Part shown: piece after piece, positions 19,391 to 27,240 of the stretch | Numbering within the stretch: position 1 is the first letter of the stretch | Layout of the letters: every line of letters begins with the position of its first letter | Made by a program: the position numbers and the translations under genes | From: Capnocytophaga sp. oral taxon 338 str. F0234 | GTDB taxonomy: Bacteria > Bacteroidota > Bacteroidia > Flavobacteriales > Flavobacteriaceae | Length of the DNA: 56,856 nucleotides | Assembly (NCBI RefSeq): GCF_000192225.1 | Contig: NZ_GL872413.1 | Coordinates: 2,304,089-2,360,944, forward strand | Reading direction: 5' to 3' | Notes under the pieces: model-generated | Seen by the model: the letters and a program-made list of their open reading frames with translations, nothing else | Told to the model about the DNA's origin: nothing | The model's database searches: none

Positions 19391-20076
19391 TTTTGCACTA
19401 ATTTATACCCTACCCCTTTAACGGATTTTATATACTCTTTCCCTATTTTCTCTCGTATTCTGGCAATATGAATATCTATAGTACGACTCTTAGAGAGATC
19501 TTTATCTCTCCAAACAAGGGTAGCTATTTCCTCTCGGGTGAACACCTTATTAGGAACACTCATAAGTAAGAATAGGAGTTCATATTCTTTTTTAGAGAGA
19601 AGTATTTCTTTTCCTTCTTGAAAAAGGCTATAAGCATCCGTATTAAGGGTATAAGTTCCCAATATCATCCCTTCTGTATAAGATGGGTTAAGGAGCGTAA
19701 GCTTAGTTAAAGCGTTGAGCTTACTGAGTAGAAGTTTGATTTTGATATTCTTATACACAAAATCATCCGCTCCAGCATCAAAGCCTGCTAAGAGTGCATA
19801 TTCCTGATTTTCCTCTGCCAGTAGGACAATAATAGGACGCACAGGTAGCTTCATTTGGCGCAATCGCTCACATATCTCCACTCCATCAGTATCAGGAAGA
19901 AAGATATTAAGCAATATTAGTTCAGGAGTCGTTCGCTTAATTATGCGCAATGCCTGTGCCCCTCCTGTAGCTGTAAGCACTTCAAAACCTGCCTGTTGTA
20001 AAACAGGAGCTACAGACCTCAACCACTGGGTATCACTATCTACTATTAAAAGCGTAATAAATGTTTCTCTTTCCAT
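19381..20076 (-). CDS. OmpR-family response regulator with degenerate receiver
   Basis: A 231-residue protein with a receiver domain (about 7-125) and a winged-helix DNA-binding domain (about 138-230; TREEIATLVW, TIDIHIARIREKIG, VKGVGYKL). The DNA-binding half is normal. The receiver keeps D13 and K109 but has Asn at 57 where the phosphoacceptor Asp belongs (LILLNIFLPDTDG), Ser at 14 in the acidic pocket and Leu at 86 in place of the conserved Thr/Ser. It therefore cannot be phosphorylated in the usual way and may act constitutively or bind another signal. No histidine kinase is nearby. It is the last gene of a six-gene operon, and its start overlaps the thioesterase gene by 31 bases; an earlier or later start would break the first beta strand. 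Confidence 0.88.
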   Translation of the reverse strand: MERETFITLLIVDSDTQWLRSVAPVLQQAGFEVLTATGGAQALRIIKRTTPELILLNIFLPDTDGVEICERLRQMKLPVRPIIVLLAEENQEYALLAGFDAGADDFVYKNIKIKLLLSKLNALTKLTLLNPSYTEGMILGTYTLNTDAYSLFQEGKEILLSKKEYELLFLLMSVPNKVFTREEIATLVWRDKDLSKSRTIDIHIARIREKIGKEYIKSVKGVGYKLVQNKK

Positions 20077-20495
20077 TGTGTATAAAATTCAGGATTATAC
20101 AGAGAGAGCATTCCATCCTTCAATGAGGTAAATACCTGCACTGTTTCCCCTGTACAAACTAATTCTCTTTGTTCATTATAGATAAAATAGTGGAAGACTA
20201 ATTTAGCAGCAGGAGTATCCATATAAAGGGTCTCTATCTCAAGGAGTTCTCCATAGCGTACTCTTTTTCTGTGTTCACATATACTCTTTACAACAGGGGT
20301 TGCGAAGCCATATTGCTTTATCTCCAGATAAGAAATGCTATACTTTCTGCCAAAAGCCTCTCGCCCTTCTTCAAAGTATTTAATGTAATTACCATGCCAT
20401 ACAATCCCCAAAGGATCTGTTTCACTAAAGCGTACTCGTATCTGTACACTTTCTTTCAAGGAAGTGGACTTATAGATTTCTTTTTGCCTTGTCAT
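20046..20495 (-). CDS. YbgC/4HBT-family acyl thioesterase
   Basis: A 149-residue hot-dog thioesterase. The family signature is clear: ETDPLGIVWHGNYIKYFE, with catalytic Asp27, His34 and the helix Glu43. Such enzymes cleave acyl-CoA or acyl-ACP thioesters in the cytoplasm. It overlaps the upstream ABC permease by 26 bases and the downstream regulator by 31 bases, so translation of all three is coupled. YbgC-like thioesterases recur in aryl-polyene and flexirubin gene clusters of Bacteroidota; together with the dehydratase upstream this suggests release or transfer of a specialised polyene acyl chain (inference). Confidence 0.85.
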   Translation of the reverse strand: MTRQKEIYKSTSLKESVQIRVRFSETDPLGIVWHGNYIKYFEEGREAFGRKYSISYLEIKQYGFATPVVKSICEHRKRVRYGELLEIETLYMDTPAAKLVFHYFIYNEQRELVCTGETVQVFTSLKDGMLSLYNPEFYTQWKEKHLLRF

Positions 20496-21744
20496 ATACT
20501 ATAGAAATTACCATACAAAGAATAAAAAACAAACAAAGAAGCGCTACCTTTAAAAGTACAGAGGCAAGCGTACCTTCCCTTAGAAGAATTTCATAGAAAG
20601 CCTGTAAACCCCAATTCATAGGAGAGAGCCTAGAGATTGCCTGCATAAAAGAAGGCATGGCAAATACAGGAATCCACACCCCTCCAATAGCCGCTAAAAT
20701 CACTGTAAGAGTAGCTCCTAAAGGGGCAGATTGTTCCTGTGTCTGACAAAGAGTTCCTAAAAGGACTCCCAAGCCAATGGCTGCCATACTGGAAGCGATT
20801 GCTACTACAAACAAGCTCAATATACGTCCACTAATATCCAAAGCAGGAAGCCCTAACATCGGGAAAATATATAAACCCATCAAAACCATTAGAATAAACT
20901 GTAGTAAACCTATAGCTGAGAAAACCAGAATCTTTGCCATAAGTAATCGTCCATAAGGGAGCGGAGAGGTAATTAGGCGTATATTCGTTCCTTGTGTTCT
21001 CTCTCTTACAATATTAGCAGAAAGAGGAATTGTAATAAAAAAGATGGCAAAGAGCGCCCATGCCGGCACATTGTGCTGTACTGAATTAGGAATTTTTTTC
21101 GTGGGTGTTGGATTTATCTCAGTGAAGGTAATCAATTTTTTTCCTGTAGGGAAAGGCAATTGTTTATCTTCTCCCAGTTCCTTCTCAAAGGCAATATAGA
21201 TAAAGAGATTCTCTACCTGATACATCATTTTATCTATATGGGTCTTGATCGTTTCCTTAAAAGAAAGCGGCAATGTAGGATCAAAGTAGAGCCGTATTTC
21301 CTTAGTTTCAAAATCTTTTAGCTGTTCTTGAGGAATCTCCTCTTCCATGAAAGCACTAAGAATTCTGTTTACTTTTTGCTGTACTTCATCTTGCAAATCC
21401 TCTGAGAGATGCTCGGGCAACACAATAGCCATAAGAAAATCACCTTGACGCACCATCTGCTTAGCTTTCTCTTCATCAAGGTCTTTGATATTCACCCCTG
21501 TAGAAACCGAAAAGAAAAGACTCCCTTCAATTCCCATGCGTATATGCTCGGCTACTTCTCCATGATCATTATCTACCAGAAGGATAGCCGTTTTCTGCTC
21601 AGTAATATTACGAAAGGCACCGTCCTGCAGAAAGGTTACCGTAATAACCAATGCTAAGGGCATCACGAACAGAATAATAAGCCCGCCCAAATCCCTACAG
21701 ATAAGGAGGGTTTCCTTGTAAACAGAAGTAATAAACTTATACAT
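20470..21744 (-). CDS. ABC-2 type transporter permease
   Basis: A 424-residue inner-membrane permease. An N-terminal helix (about 20-40), a large extracytoplasmic domain (about 45-220), then five or so membrane helices (about 230-420) form the ABC-2 architecture. The AHRQ-like helix region (VRERTQGTNIRLITSPL) before the helices is typical. It overlaps the ATPase gene by 8 bases and is certainly its partner. ABC-2 pairs of this type occur in flexirubin/aryl-polyene clusters and may export or position the lipid product; the substrate is not shown by sequence. Confidence 0.87.
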   Translation of the reverse strand: MYKFITSVYKETLLICRDLGGLIILFVMPLALVITVTFLQDGAFRNITEQKTAILLVDNDHGEVAEHIRMGIEGSLFFSVSTGVNIKDLDEEKAKQMVRQGDFLMAIVLPEHLSEDLQDEVQQKVNRILSAFMEEEIPQEQLKDFETKEIRLYFDPTLPLSFKETIKTHIDKMMYQVENLFIYIAFEKELGEDKQLPFPTGKKLITFTEINPTPTKKIPNSVQHNVPAWALFAIFFITIPLSANIVRERTQGTNIRLITSPLPYGRLLMAKILVFSAIGLLQFILMVLMGLYIFPMLGLPALDISGRILSLFVVAIASSMAAIGLGVLLGTLCQTQEQSAPLGATLTVILAAIGGVWIPVFAMPSFMQAISRLSPMNWGLQAFYEILLREGTLASVLLKVALLCLFFILCMVISIVYDKAKRNL

Positions 21745-22483
21745 AAGAGGGTTCTTGACTGGTGAAATGAATAAATACCTCTTCCAAATTTAGGGCTTTC
21801 TTCTGAGCAATAAGCCCCTGAGGAGTATCCTCACAAAGTATTTCTCCCTTGTGGAGAATAGCTACTCTATGACAGAATTCTTGCGCCTCTTGCATGTGAT
21901 GAGAGGTATATAGGATGGACATACCTTGTCCATTGAGTTCCTTCAAGTACTGAAGAATAATATTTTTTGACATTACATCCACGCCTACTGTAGGTTCATC
22001 CAAGAAAAGTACTTCAGGGGTATGGAGGATCCCCGCAATTAGGTTAATACGGCGTTTCATTCCTCCAGAGAAATATTTAATTCTCTTATCGGCTACCTCC
22101 AAGAGTTCTACACGAGTAAGTGCTTGTACTACCTTCTCATGTAAGTCCTTTCCCTTAAGCCCATATAGACTTGCAAAATAAAGAAGATTTTCCCTTGCCG
22201 TAAGGGTAGGATAAAGTGCATATTCCTGGGGAACTACTCCTATTCTGTAACGAATTCTATGAGCTTGCTTGGAAAAAGACAAATCACATATAGTAAAACT
22301 TCCTGCTGTTGGCTTAATACTCCCCATCAGTATAGACATTAATGTAGTTTTTCCCGCTCCATTAGTCCCTAAAATACCAAAAATTTCTCCTTTATGTACT
22401 GAAAAGGAGATATTTTTTAATGCAAAACTTTCTGATTCCTTATATTTTTTATAAAGGCTTGTTACTTTTATCACCTCCTTCAT
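21737..22483 (-). CDS. ABC transporter ATP-binding protein (ABC-2 exporter)
   Basis: A 248-residue ATPase with Walker A GTNGAGKTT (39-47), signature YFSGGMKRR, Walker B FLDEPTVGVD and the switch His in TSHH. This is the pattern of CcmA/DrrA-like subunits that drive ABC-2 exporters. It overlaps the unknown upstream gene by four bases (ATGA) and the permease gene by eight. Its start codon is followed by an AAGGAGGTGA stretch inside the coding region, which does not act as a ribosome site for this gene. Confidence 0.92.
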   Translation of the reverse strand: MKEVIKVTSLYKKYKESESFALKNISFSVHKGEIFGILGTNGAGKTTLMSILMGSIKPTAGSFTICDLSFSKQAHRIRYRIGVVPQEYALYPTLTARENLLYFASLYGLKGKDLHEKVVQALTRVELLEVADKRIKYFSGGMKRRINLIAGILHTPEVLFLDEPTVGVDVMSKNIILQYLKELNGQGMSILYTSHHMQEAQEFCHRVAILHKGEILCEDTPQGLIAQKKALNLEEVFIHFTSQEPSYV

Positions 22484-22881
22484 GACTTCTCAGGAAAATT
22501 CTTTAATTCCTCTACAGAAGTACCAAAAATTTCAGCATATTTCTGTAGTGTTTTTTCTGTCAATCTCTTAAACACTTTTGGCTTAGCATGTCTCTTTACA
22601 ATCCATTGCCATTTATTCATATAACTTGCTAAGGTAGACCAATCCATACGAGCTTCTATCATATAATATACAATAGGGCTTAACTTTCCTTCTTGCACCT
22701 GCTTTTTCACCTCTTGCATTTGTTCCTCCAATAGTCCTATAGAGGCTTGCAGGGCAATATTCTTAACCTCCCAACCTTCACTAAGAGCCGTAGTATAATT
22801 ACCCTGAGTATCCGTTACATAATAAACTTCCTTAAGTTCTCCTAAGGCTCCTTTATCCTGAGGAACTTCACTCTCTTTCAT
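22480..22881 (-). CDS. Unknown 133-residue protein of the dehydratase/ABC operon
   Basis: I do not recognise this family. The protein is soluble, without signal peptide, and mostly helical. The middle (about 45-70) is a Glu/Gln/Lys-rich helix, and the last about 35 residues (LTEKTLQKYAEIFGTSVEEL) resemble the final helices of XRE/Cro-type helix-turn-helix domains, but the recognition helix is not convincing. It starts directly after the dehydratase stop codon and overlaps the ATPase start by four bases, so it is made with both. A small accessory or regulatory role in the pathway is a guess. Confidence 0.7.
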   Translation of the reverse strand: MKESEVPQDKGALGELKEVYYVTDTQGNYTTALSEGWEVKNIALQASIGLLEEQMQEVKKQVQEGKLSPIVYYMIEARMDWSTLASYMNKWQWIVKRHAKPKVFKRLTEKTLQKYAEIFGTSVEELKNFPEKS

Positions 22882-23316
22882 TTAATTAAGTTCTTTGATA
22901 AACAAATTCATCTGTGCTTGTGCCAATAGTATCCCCTTAGAGCAAGCATGACAATCCATAGAACAAATACTATAACCTTGACCATCAATCCTTGAGAGAA
23001 GCTCTGCCTCTGTAAGAACAGACTGTAACACTTCGGGTAAGGAATAGATCTCTACTTTCTTTATGGCACTAATATAGCCTATGATATTTTTAGTAGCTTC
23101 CCCCTTTTCAAAAAAAAATTGTCCTACTATAGCCGAACATGTTTGTGCCATATTCTCAATAAGCCCTACCTCCATAAAGAAACCTTTTTGAGTAAAAATA
23201 CAATCTTTCCTGATTAAAAACTCTGTAGTAACACTTGTGTCATTGATATGTATAATGGTATCTACCAATTGCATAGGCGGACGATGAGGCAAATACTTAT
23301 GAATAGAGATATTCAT
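22882..23316 (-). CDS. Hot-dog 3-hydroxyacyl-ACP dehydratase (FabZ/ApeI-like)
   Basis: A 144-residue dehydratase with the motif YLPHRPPMQLVD (catalytic His11) and GLIENMAQT (catalytic Glu54), as in the FabA/FabZ and ApeI/ApeP groups. It would remove water from 3-hydroxyacyl-ACP during fatty-acid or polyene elongation. The MQLVD and the Cys-rich C-terminal half are unlike housekeeping FabZ, and the gene sits with an ABC-2 exporter and a thioesterase rather than with lpx genes, so a specialised pathway is more likely. It is the first gene of the six-gene operon; 63 bases separate it from htpX, with no obvious promoter or terminator between. Confidence 0.82.
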   Translation of the reverse strand: MNISIHKYLPHRPPMQLVDTIIHINDTSVTTEFLIRKDCIFTQKGFFMEVGLIENMAQTCSAIVGQFFFEKGEATKNIIGYISAIKKVEIYSLPEVLQSVLTEAELLSRIDGQGYSICSMDCHACSKGILLAQAQMNLFIKELN

Positions 23317-23379
23317 TATAGTTATGAGTTTGGAAAATTCAGTTTTTTACTTGTCCAGAGAGTTTTATAAGTTCACTTT

Positions 23380-24294
23380 TCAATATTGTTCTAATATCTT
23401 AATGCGTTTTTCAATAGGAGGATGGGTAGCAAAAAGAGAAAAGAAACCTTGTGCCTTATAATCAATAAAAAGCTCCTTAACCTCATCATTCTTAATCCCT
23501 TTAATAGTAGAGTGTCCTGATATTTTCCTCAGTGCATTAGCCAGTGCCAAGGAATTGTGTGTTATCTCTACGGCTCCGGCATCCGCCATATATTCACGAC
23601 TGCGAGAAAGAGCAAGTTTGAAAAGAATAGACAAGAAATAGACGGCTCCTGCCACCAAAAGAATAAGAAGTATACCACCTCCTCCTTTAGTATTTTTCCG
23701 ATTGCGTGAAGAATATTGCCCATTAAGTAGCATCCGAAAGGCTAAATCAGCAATAGTTGCAAAGATTCCCACAAATACAATGGTAACAATAAGCAAGCGG
23801 ACATCACGGTTACGGATATGAGTAAGTTCGTGGGCAATGACCCCTTCCAATTCCTCATCATTCAGAGTATTAATAATCCCGCGCGTAAGCGTAACTGAAA
23901 AAGTCTTCTCATTAATTCCTGAAGCAAAAGCATTTAGTGCATCACTTTCTATAATATAAAGTTTAGGCATAGTCATTCCTACCGACATACAAAGGTTCTC
24001 CGTTAGGTTATATACCCGCATATTCTCCCGACGTTCTAAGGGCTCGGATTGAGTTGCCATCTGTATCATCTGAGTATGGAAAAAGTAGGAGATAAAAAAC
24101 CACACAGTAACCCCAATGAGTACAGGGGGAATTACTGAAACAAACTGACTATTAGCTTGTTCTATATCTTGATCAGAGAATACATACAATACTACATATA
24201 CCCCTGCTAAAATAAGCAGGGGAAATGCTAATAGGAACAAGATAGACTTGGTGTTGTTCCTTGTTATTTGTTGTTGTATTCCAAGATATTGCAT
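23380..24294 (-). CDS. htpX: HtpX-like M48 membrane zinc metalloprotease
   Basis: A membrane protease of about 304 residues that degrades damaged membrane proteins. Two membrane helices lie near the N-terminus (about 18-40 and 55-75). The zinc site is HELTH, with the third ligand in SREYMADAGA, and two more helices lie between (about 165-190 and 210-230). The frame can be read from a GTG at 24300, but the ATG at 24294 fits better because a TAnnTTTG element lies at 24305-24312. HtpX is often genetically linked to LemA in bacteria; a lemA gene lies 2.3 kb upstream on the same strand. Confidence 0.9.
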   Translation of the reverse strand: MQYLGIQQQITRNNTKSILFLLAFPLLILAGVYVVLYVFSDQDIEQANSQFVSVIPPVLIGVTVWFFISYFFHTQMIQMATQSEPLERRENMRVYNLTENLCMSVGMTMPKLYIIESDALNAFASGINEKTFSVTLTRGIINTLNDEELEGVIAHELTHIRNRDVRLLIVTIVFVGIFATIADLAFRMLLNGQYSSRNRKNTKGGGGILLILLVAGAVYFLSILFKLALSRSREYMADAGAVEITHNSLALANALRKISGHSTIKGIKNDEVKELFIDYKAQGFFSLFATHPPIEKRIKILEQY

Positions 24295-24304
24295 AATCAC
24301 AGAA

Positions 24305-24312
24305 CAAAAGTA
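24305..24312 (-). promoter_or_regulatory. Likely htpX promoter -7 element
   Basis: Minus strand reads TACTTTTG. Transcription would start about at 24300, leaving a leader of only some six bases before the ATG. No TTG at the -33 position. Confidence 0.4.
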
Positions 24313-24373
24313 CCTCCTAAGTTCTTTTCTCTTGCTATAAAGAGGACTTAAAACAAACTTCTTTGAATAATTA

Positions 24374-25300
24374 TTAGTTCACAAATGAATTATAAGCACT
24401 AATAACGTCTTTATATTCATCTGAGAGGTCATTATAATCTCTTTCACTAATAGTTTTATTTTCTTTTCCATTACGGATAAGCTTACGTGCTGCTCCTAAG
24501 AACTTTTCTGTAGCTTTGTGAATATCCTCATAATTTGTTTTATCAGAAGGAGTTTTACTCTTTACCTCTATCTTTCGATTTTTATCCAATAGATCTTCTA
24601 TATTCTTGTAGAGAGTTTGCAACTTAGCTTCATCAAAGGTATTTGCTTCTCCTTGTCGGAGAACTTCATCTAAGAGATCCCCTTCTTGGGTAAGAAGTTT
24701 CTTCGTTGCAAGGATATTGTCCTTAAGAGGATGGTCTTTAAGGATACTTTCCTCTGCTTGATCCACAATAGCCCTCATTGCATCAAAAAGGGTATCATGA
24801 CTATCATAGAAAGCAGTTGCTTCTTCTTGTATTGTTTTTTTGAGATCTTGTAGTTTTTTTCCTTGATCATCCTTATAATCCTCTGCCTCCAAATAAGAGT
24901 TAATTTCTACTGCAGAAGCTCCTATTTTATCGGAGTGTGTCTTGAGAGCTTCAAAAGCTTTTTCTATAATTTCCTTTTTATCTCCAAATCCATCAGGCAC
25001 TTTTAGGTTATCCTTCGCAGAAACCGTAATCATCTTCATAGGTCTGATAGGCTTAATGGCAACTCCTCCGCTTGCTTTCTTTTGAAGAAACTCTTGTGCT
25101 TCATCCACATAGTCTACAACATCATCCGTATAGGAACTATTTCTCTTATAGAACTCTAAAGCATCATTATAGAATCCTATTACTTCATTAGCTTGATTCT
25201 GTCCACTTATGGAATCAAAAGGATTCTTACCCTTGGAGTTAGAGTTACACCCTGCTAAGAGAGCTCCTGCAAGAACCAAAGTTAAAATAATTTTTTTCAT
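24374..25300 (-). CDS. DUF3829 (YiiG-like) lipoprotein
   Basis: A 308-residue lipoprotein with acceptor Cys at residue 18 (LLAGC) followed by NSNSKGK. The mature part is almost entirely helical, rich in Lys, Glu and Asp, and matches the general pattern of DUF3829/YiiG proteins: FYNDALEFYK at the start and a repeating helical hairpin layout. The function of this family is unknown. The lack of acidic residues right after the Cys suggests it faces the periplasm rather than the cell surface. It has its own promoter element upstream. Confidence 0.72.
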   Translation of the reverse strand: MKKIILTLVLAGALLAGCNSNSKGKNPFDSISGQNQANEVIGFYNDALEFYKRNSSYTDDVVDYVDEAQEFLQKKASGGVAIKPIRPMKMITVSAKDNLKVPDGFGDKKEIIEKAFEALKTHSDKIGASAVEINSYLEAEDYKDDQGKKLQDLKKTIQEEATAFYDSHDTLFDAMRAIVDQAEESILKDHPLKDNILATKKLLTQEGDLLDEVLRQGEANTFDEAKLQTLYKNIEDLLDKNRKIEVKSKTPSDKTNYEDIHKATEKFLGAARKLIRNGKENKTISERDYNDLSDEYKDVISAYNSFVN

Positions 25301-25338
25301 ATCTCTTTTTATTAAATTAAAATATATTTATTCTTCTG

Positions 25339-25346
25339 CAAAGATA
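25339..25346 (-). promoter_or_regulatory. Likely promoter -7 element of the DUF3829 gene
   Basis: Minus strand reads TATCTTTG, a full TAnnTTTG match, 39 bases before the start codon. The -33 TTG is not clear. Confidence 0.45.
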
Positions 25347-25362
25347 CATATTTTTTTTGATG

Positions 25363-26115
25363 TTACCACTGATTAACTGCGAAAAGTAGTGCCAAGCGTA
25401 TTTGTGTAAGCAATTGCCCAGAAAGCATATCATATTGTTTTTCCAAACCTCTTTCATATGCTTCATAAGAAGGGCTATCATTCCATGAGCCCATTGCTCC
25501 AAATACATCAGCAATCTCTGCAGCACAAAAAAGACGAACATTTGACTCAGGCATAGGAATATTTTTCAAATATTGAGCATAATAAGTATCATTCACTCCT
25601 GTTCCTTCTAATATATCAAAAGCTTTAGTGAAAATATTGGCAAACCCTTGAAAGCCTATCTTATCGGCAAAAGCAGCTATTTCTTGCAATACTTTTTTAA
25701 AATCCTTAGTATTATCGGAAAACAAAGGCTCCCCCTTCGGAGCATTCTTCCACAACCTCTCTGTATAGAGAATATCCCAGCCATCATTTTTATACGCCCA
25801 CTCAGGGGTAAAATAACTCACCACATCACCGGTAAAGAAACAAACTATACTACTTCCACTTGTATTGGAAAAACCTAATATCCCTCTATCCTTCACTGTA
25901 GTAGGGGTTGCATATTTCACATCTTGTAGCCCTTTTTCAAGACAATGAGTATACCAATCACTCACACTTTTAGCACTATAAAAATCCCCTTCTGAAAATA
26001 CAAATGTAAGGTTCTTTACATATTCCTCACACAGATAATCTATAGTAGTTTTTGTTTGTAATGCTTTTTTGGCAGCAATTACAATGTTACAGAGTTGTGC
26101 CACTTCTCCATTCAT
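25363..26115 (-). CDS. Unknown 250-residue cytoplasmic protein
   Basis: I do not recognise this protein. It has no signal peptide or membrane helix. Residues about 100-150 contain a Gly/Ser and aromatic-rich segment (GFSNTSGSSIVCFFTG, then EWAYKNDGWDILYTERLW) that looks like a globular beta domain; the rest is helical. Base use matches its neighbours. Its start lies five bases after the stop of the EthD-domain gene, so the two are co-transcribed. It may be a stress or housekeeping protein carried along in the HtpX-LemA neighbourhood, but nothing shows its role. Confidence 0.65.
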   Translation of the reverse strand: MNGEVAQLCNIVIAAKKALQTKTTIDYLCEEYVKNLTFVFSEGDFYSAKSVSDWYTHCLEKGLQDVKYATPTTVKDRGILGFSNTSGSSIVCFFTGDVVSYFTPEWAYKNDGWDILYTERLWKNAPKGEPLFSDNTKDFKKVLQEIAAFADKIGFQGFANIFTKAFDILEGTGVNDTYYAQYLKNIPMPESNVRLFCAAEIADVFGAMGSWNDSPSYEAYERGLEKQYDMLSGQLLTQIRLALLFAVNQW

Positions 26116-26120
26116 AGCTA

Positions 26121-26492
26121 TTAGTTTTTATCAAATATTCTTTCTTCAAAGCCAAGCCACATCACGGAAGCTGCCATATCTACGAATTTCAATTCATCTT
26201 TACGAAGATCTGCTAAGGCTTTTTGTCCTTCAGGAGTATTGCGTGCTTTGATAAAATCATCTTTGCTTTCATACCATAACTCTCCCATAGCATCAAAAGT
26301 AAAAGGAAGCGTTTCACGCTGAGTAGATGATTTCTCATCCACGGGCTGAAAGGGAAATGTTTTTGCATAATCTTTTATGAGTAATGCCTCCTTATAACCT
26401 ATGACTTTTTGAGAATGTGCTTCCCATAGCTTTACAAATTCCTCTGTTGTAAGAGAAGCCTTCTTACGAACAAACATTATAATCTTAAACAT
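26121..26492 (-). CDS. EthD-domain protein
   Basis: A 123-residue protein with the dimeric alpha-beta barrel pattern of EthD: start FKIIMFVRKKASLTTEEFVK, the typical LWEAHSQKV, and FDAMGELWYES with a Phe/Ala-rich strand near the middle. EthD proteins are small oligomers linked to ether degradation in actinobacteria; in Bacteroidota they are widespread with no established role. Full length. Lies five bases before the unknown 250-residue gene. Confidence 0.75.
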   Translation of the reverse strand: MFKIIMFVRKKASLTTEEFVKLWEAHSQKVIGYKEALLIKDYAKTFPFQPVDEKSSTQRETLPFTFDAMGELWYESKDDFIKARNTPEGQKALADLRKDELKFVDMAASVMWLGFEERIFDKN

Positions 26493-26614
26493 TATTCTTT
26501 AATTTACCAATTATTGTATAATATTCTACTCTTTCCCCTTTTAAGAGGAAAGACTCATAATTTTTATTATTTGGTAAAAGAATAACCCTCTGTATTATTT
26601 GCTATTCTTTCTTA

Positions 26615-27181
26615 TCAGCTGAATGAGATTTCCGGTGCCTTATCCAACTGTTTACGATCTTCTTTTCCTAAGTCAAAGAAAGGTTGAGGAGTCATTTTTT
26701 TAAATCCAGCTACAATATTGGTAGGGATGGATTGGATAGCGGTATTGAGCTCCTTAGTAGTAGAATTAAAATAACGTCGCACTGATGCCAATTTGTTTTC
26801 AATATCGGCTATTTCTTCTTGCAAATGCATAAAATTGGTATTTGCTTTAAGTTCAGGATAAGCCTCTACCTGTATATTGAAGGCTCCCATAGCGGAGGAG
26901 AGTTCCTTTTCAGCAGCTATCTTATCATTGATACTTGTGGCAGCCAAAGCATGACTGCGCGCTTGAGTGATTTTGGTAAGCACCTCTGATTCATGATTCA
27001 TATAACCTTTTACCGCCGCTACAAGTTGTGGAATAAGATCATGGCGCTGTTTGAGCTGTACATCTATATCGGCAAAAGCATTCTCACGATTATTTGCCAA
27101 AGCTACTAATTTGTTATTGGCACTGATGTACCAAAACACTACAATTACTATAATTGCAAGGGTAATAATAAATCCTGTCAT
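26615..27181 (-). CDS. lemA: LemA family protein
   Basis: A 188-residue membrane-anchored coiled-coil protein. It has one N-terminal helix (about 4-20) and then the LemA core: NRENAFADIDVQLKQRHDLI, KGYMNHESEVLTKITQAR and the C-terminal segment RRYFNSTTKELNTAIQSIP. LemA proteins partner with or are found near HtpX-type proteases and phage-shock factors. Here htpX lies downstream on the same strand, separated by three genes. Length is usual. Confidence 0.9.
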   Translation of the reverse strand: MTGFIITLAIIVIVVFWYISANNKLVALANNRENAFADIDVQLKQRHDLIPQLVAAVKGYMNHESEVLTKITQARSHALAATSINDKIAAEKELSSAMGAFNIQVEAYPELKANTNFMHLQEEIADIENKLASVRRYFNSTTKELNTAIQSIPTNIVAGFKKMTPQPFFDLGKEDRKQLDKAPEISFS

Positions 27182-27240
27182 AATATAAAAACAATTAAAT
27201 TTGGGGCAAAAATAATTAAAATAAATGGATATTCCTATTC

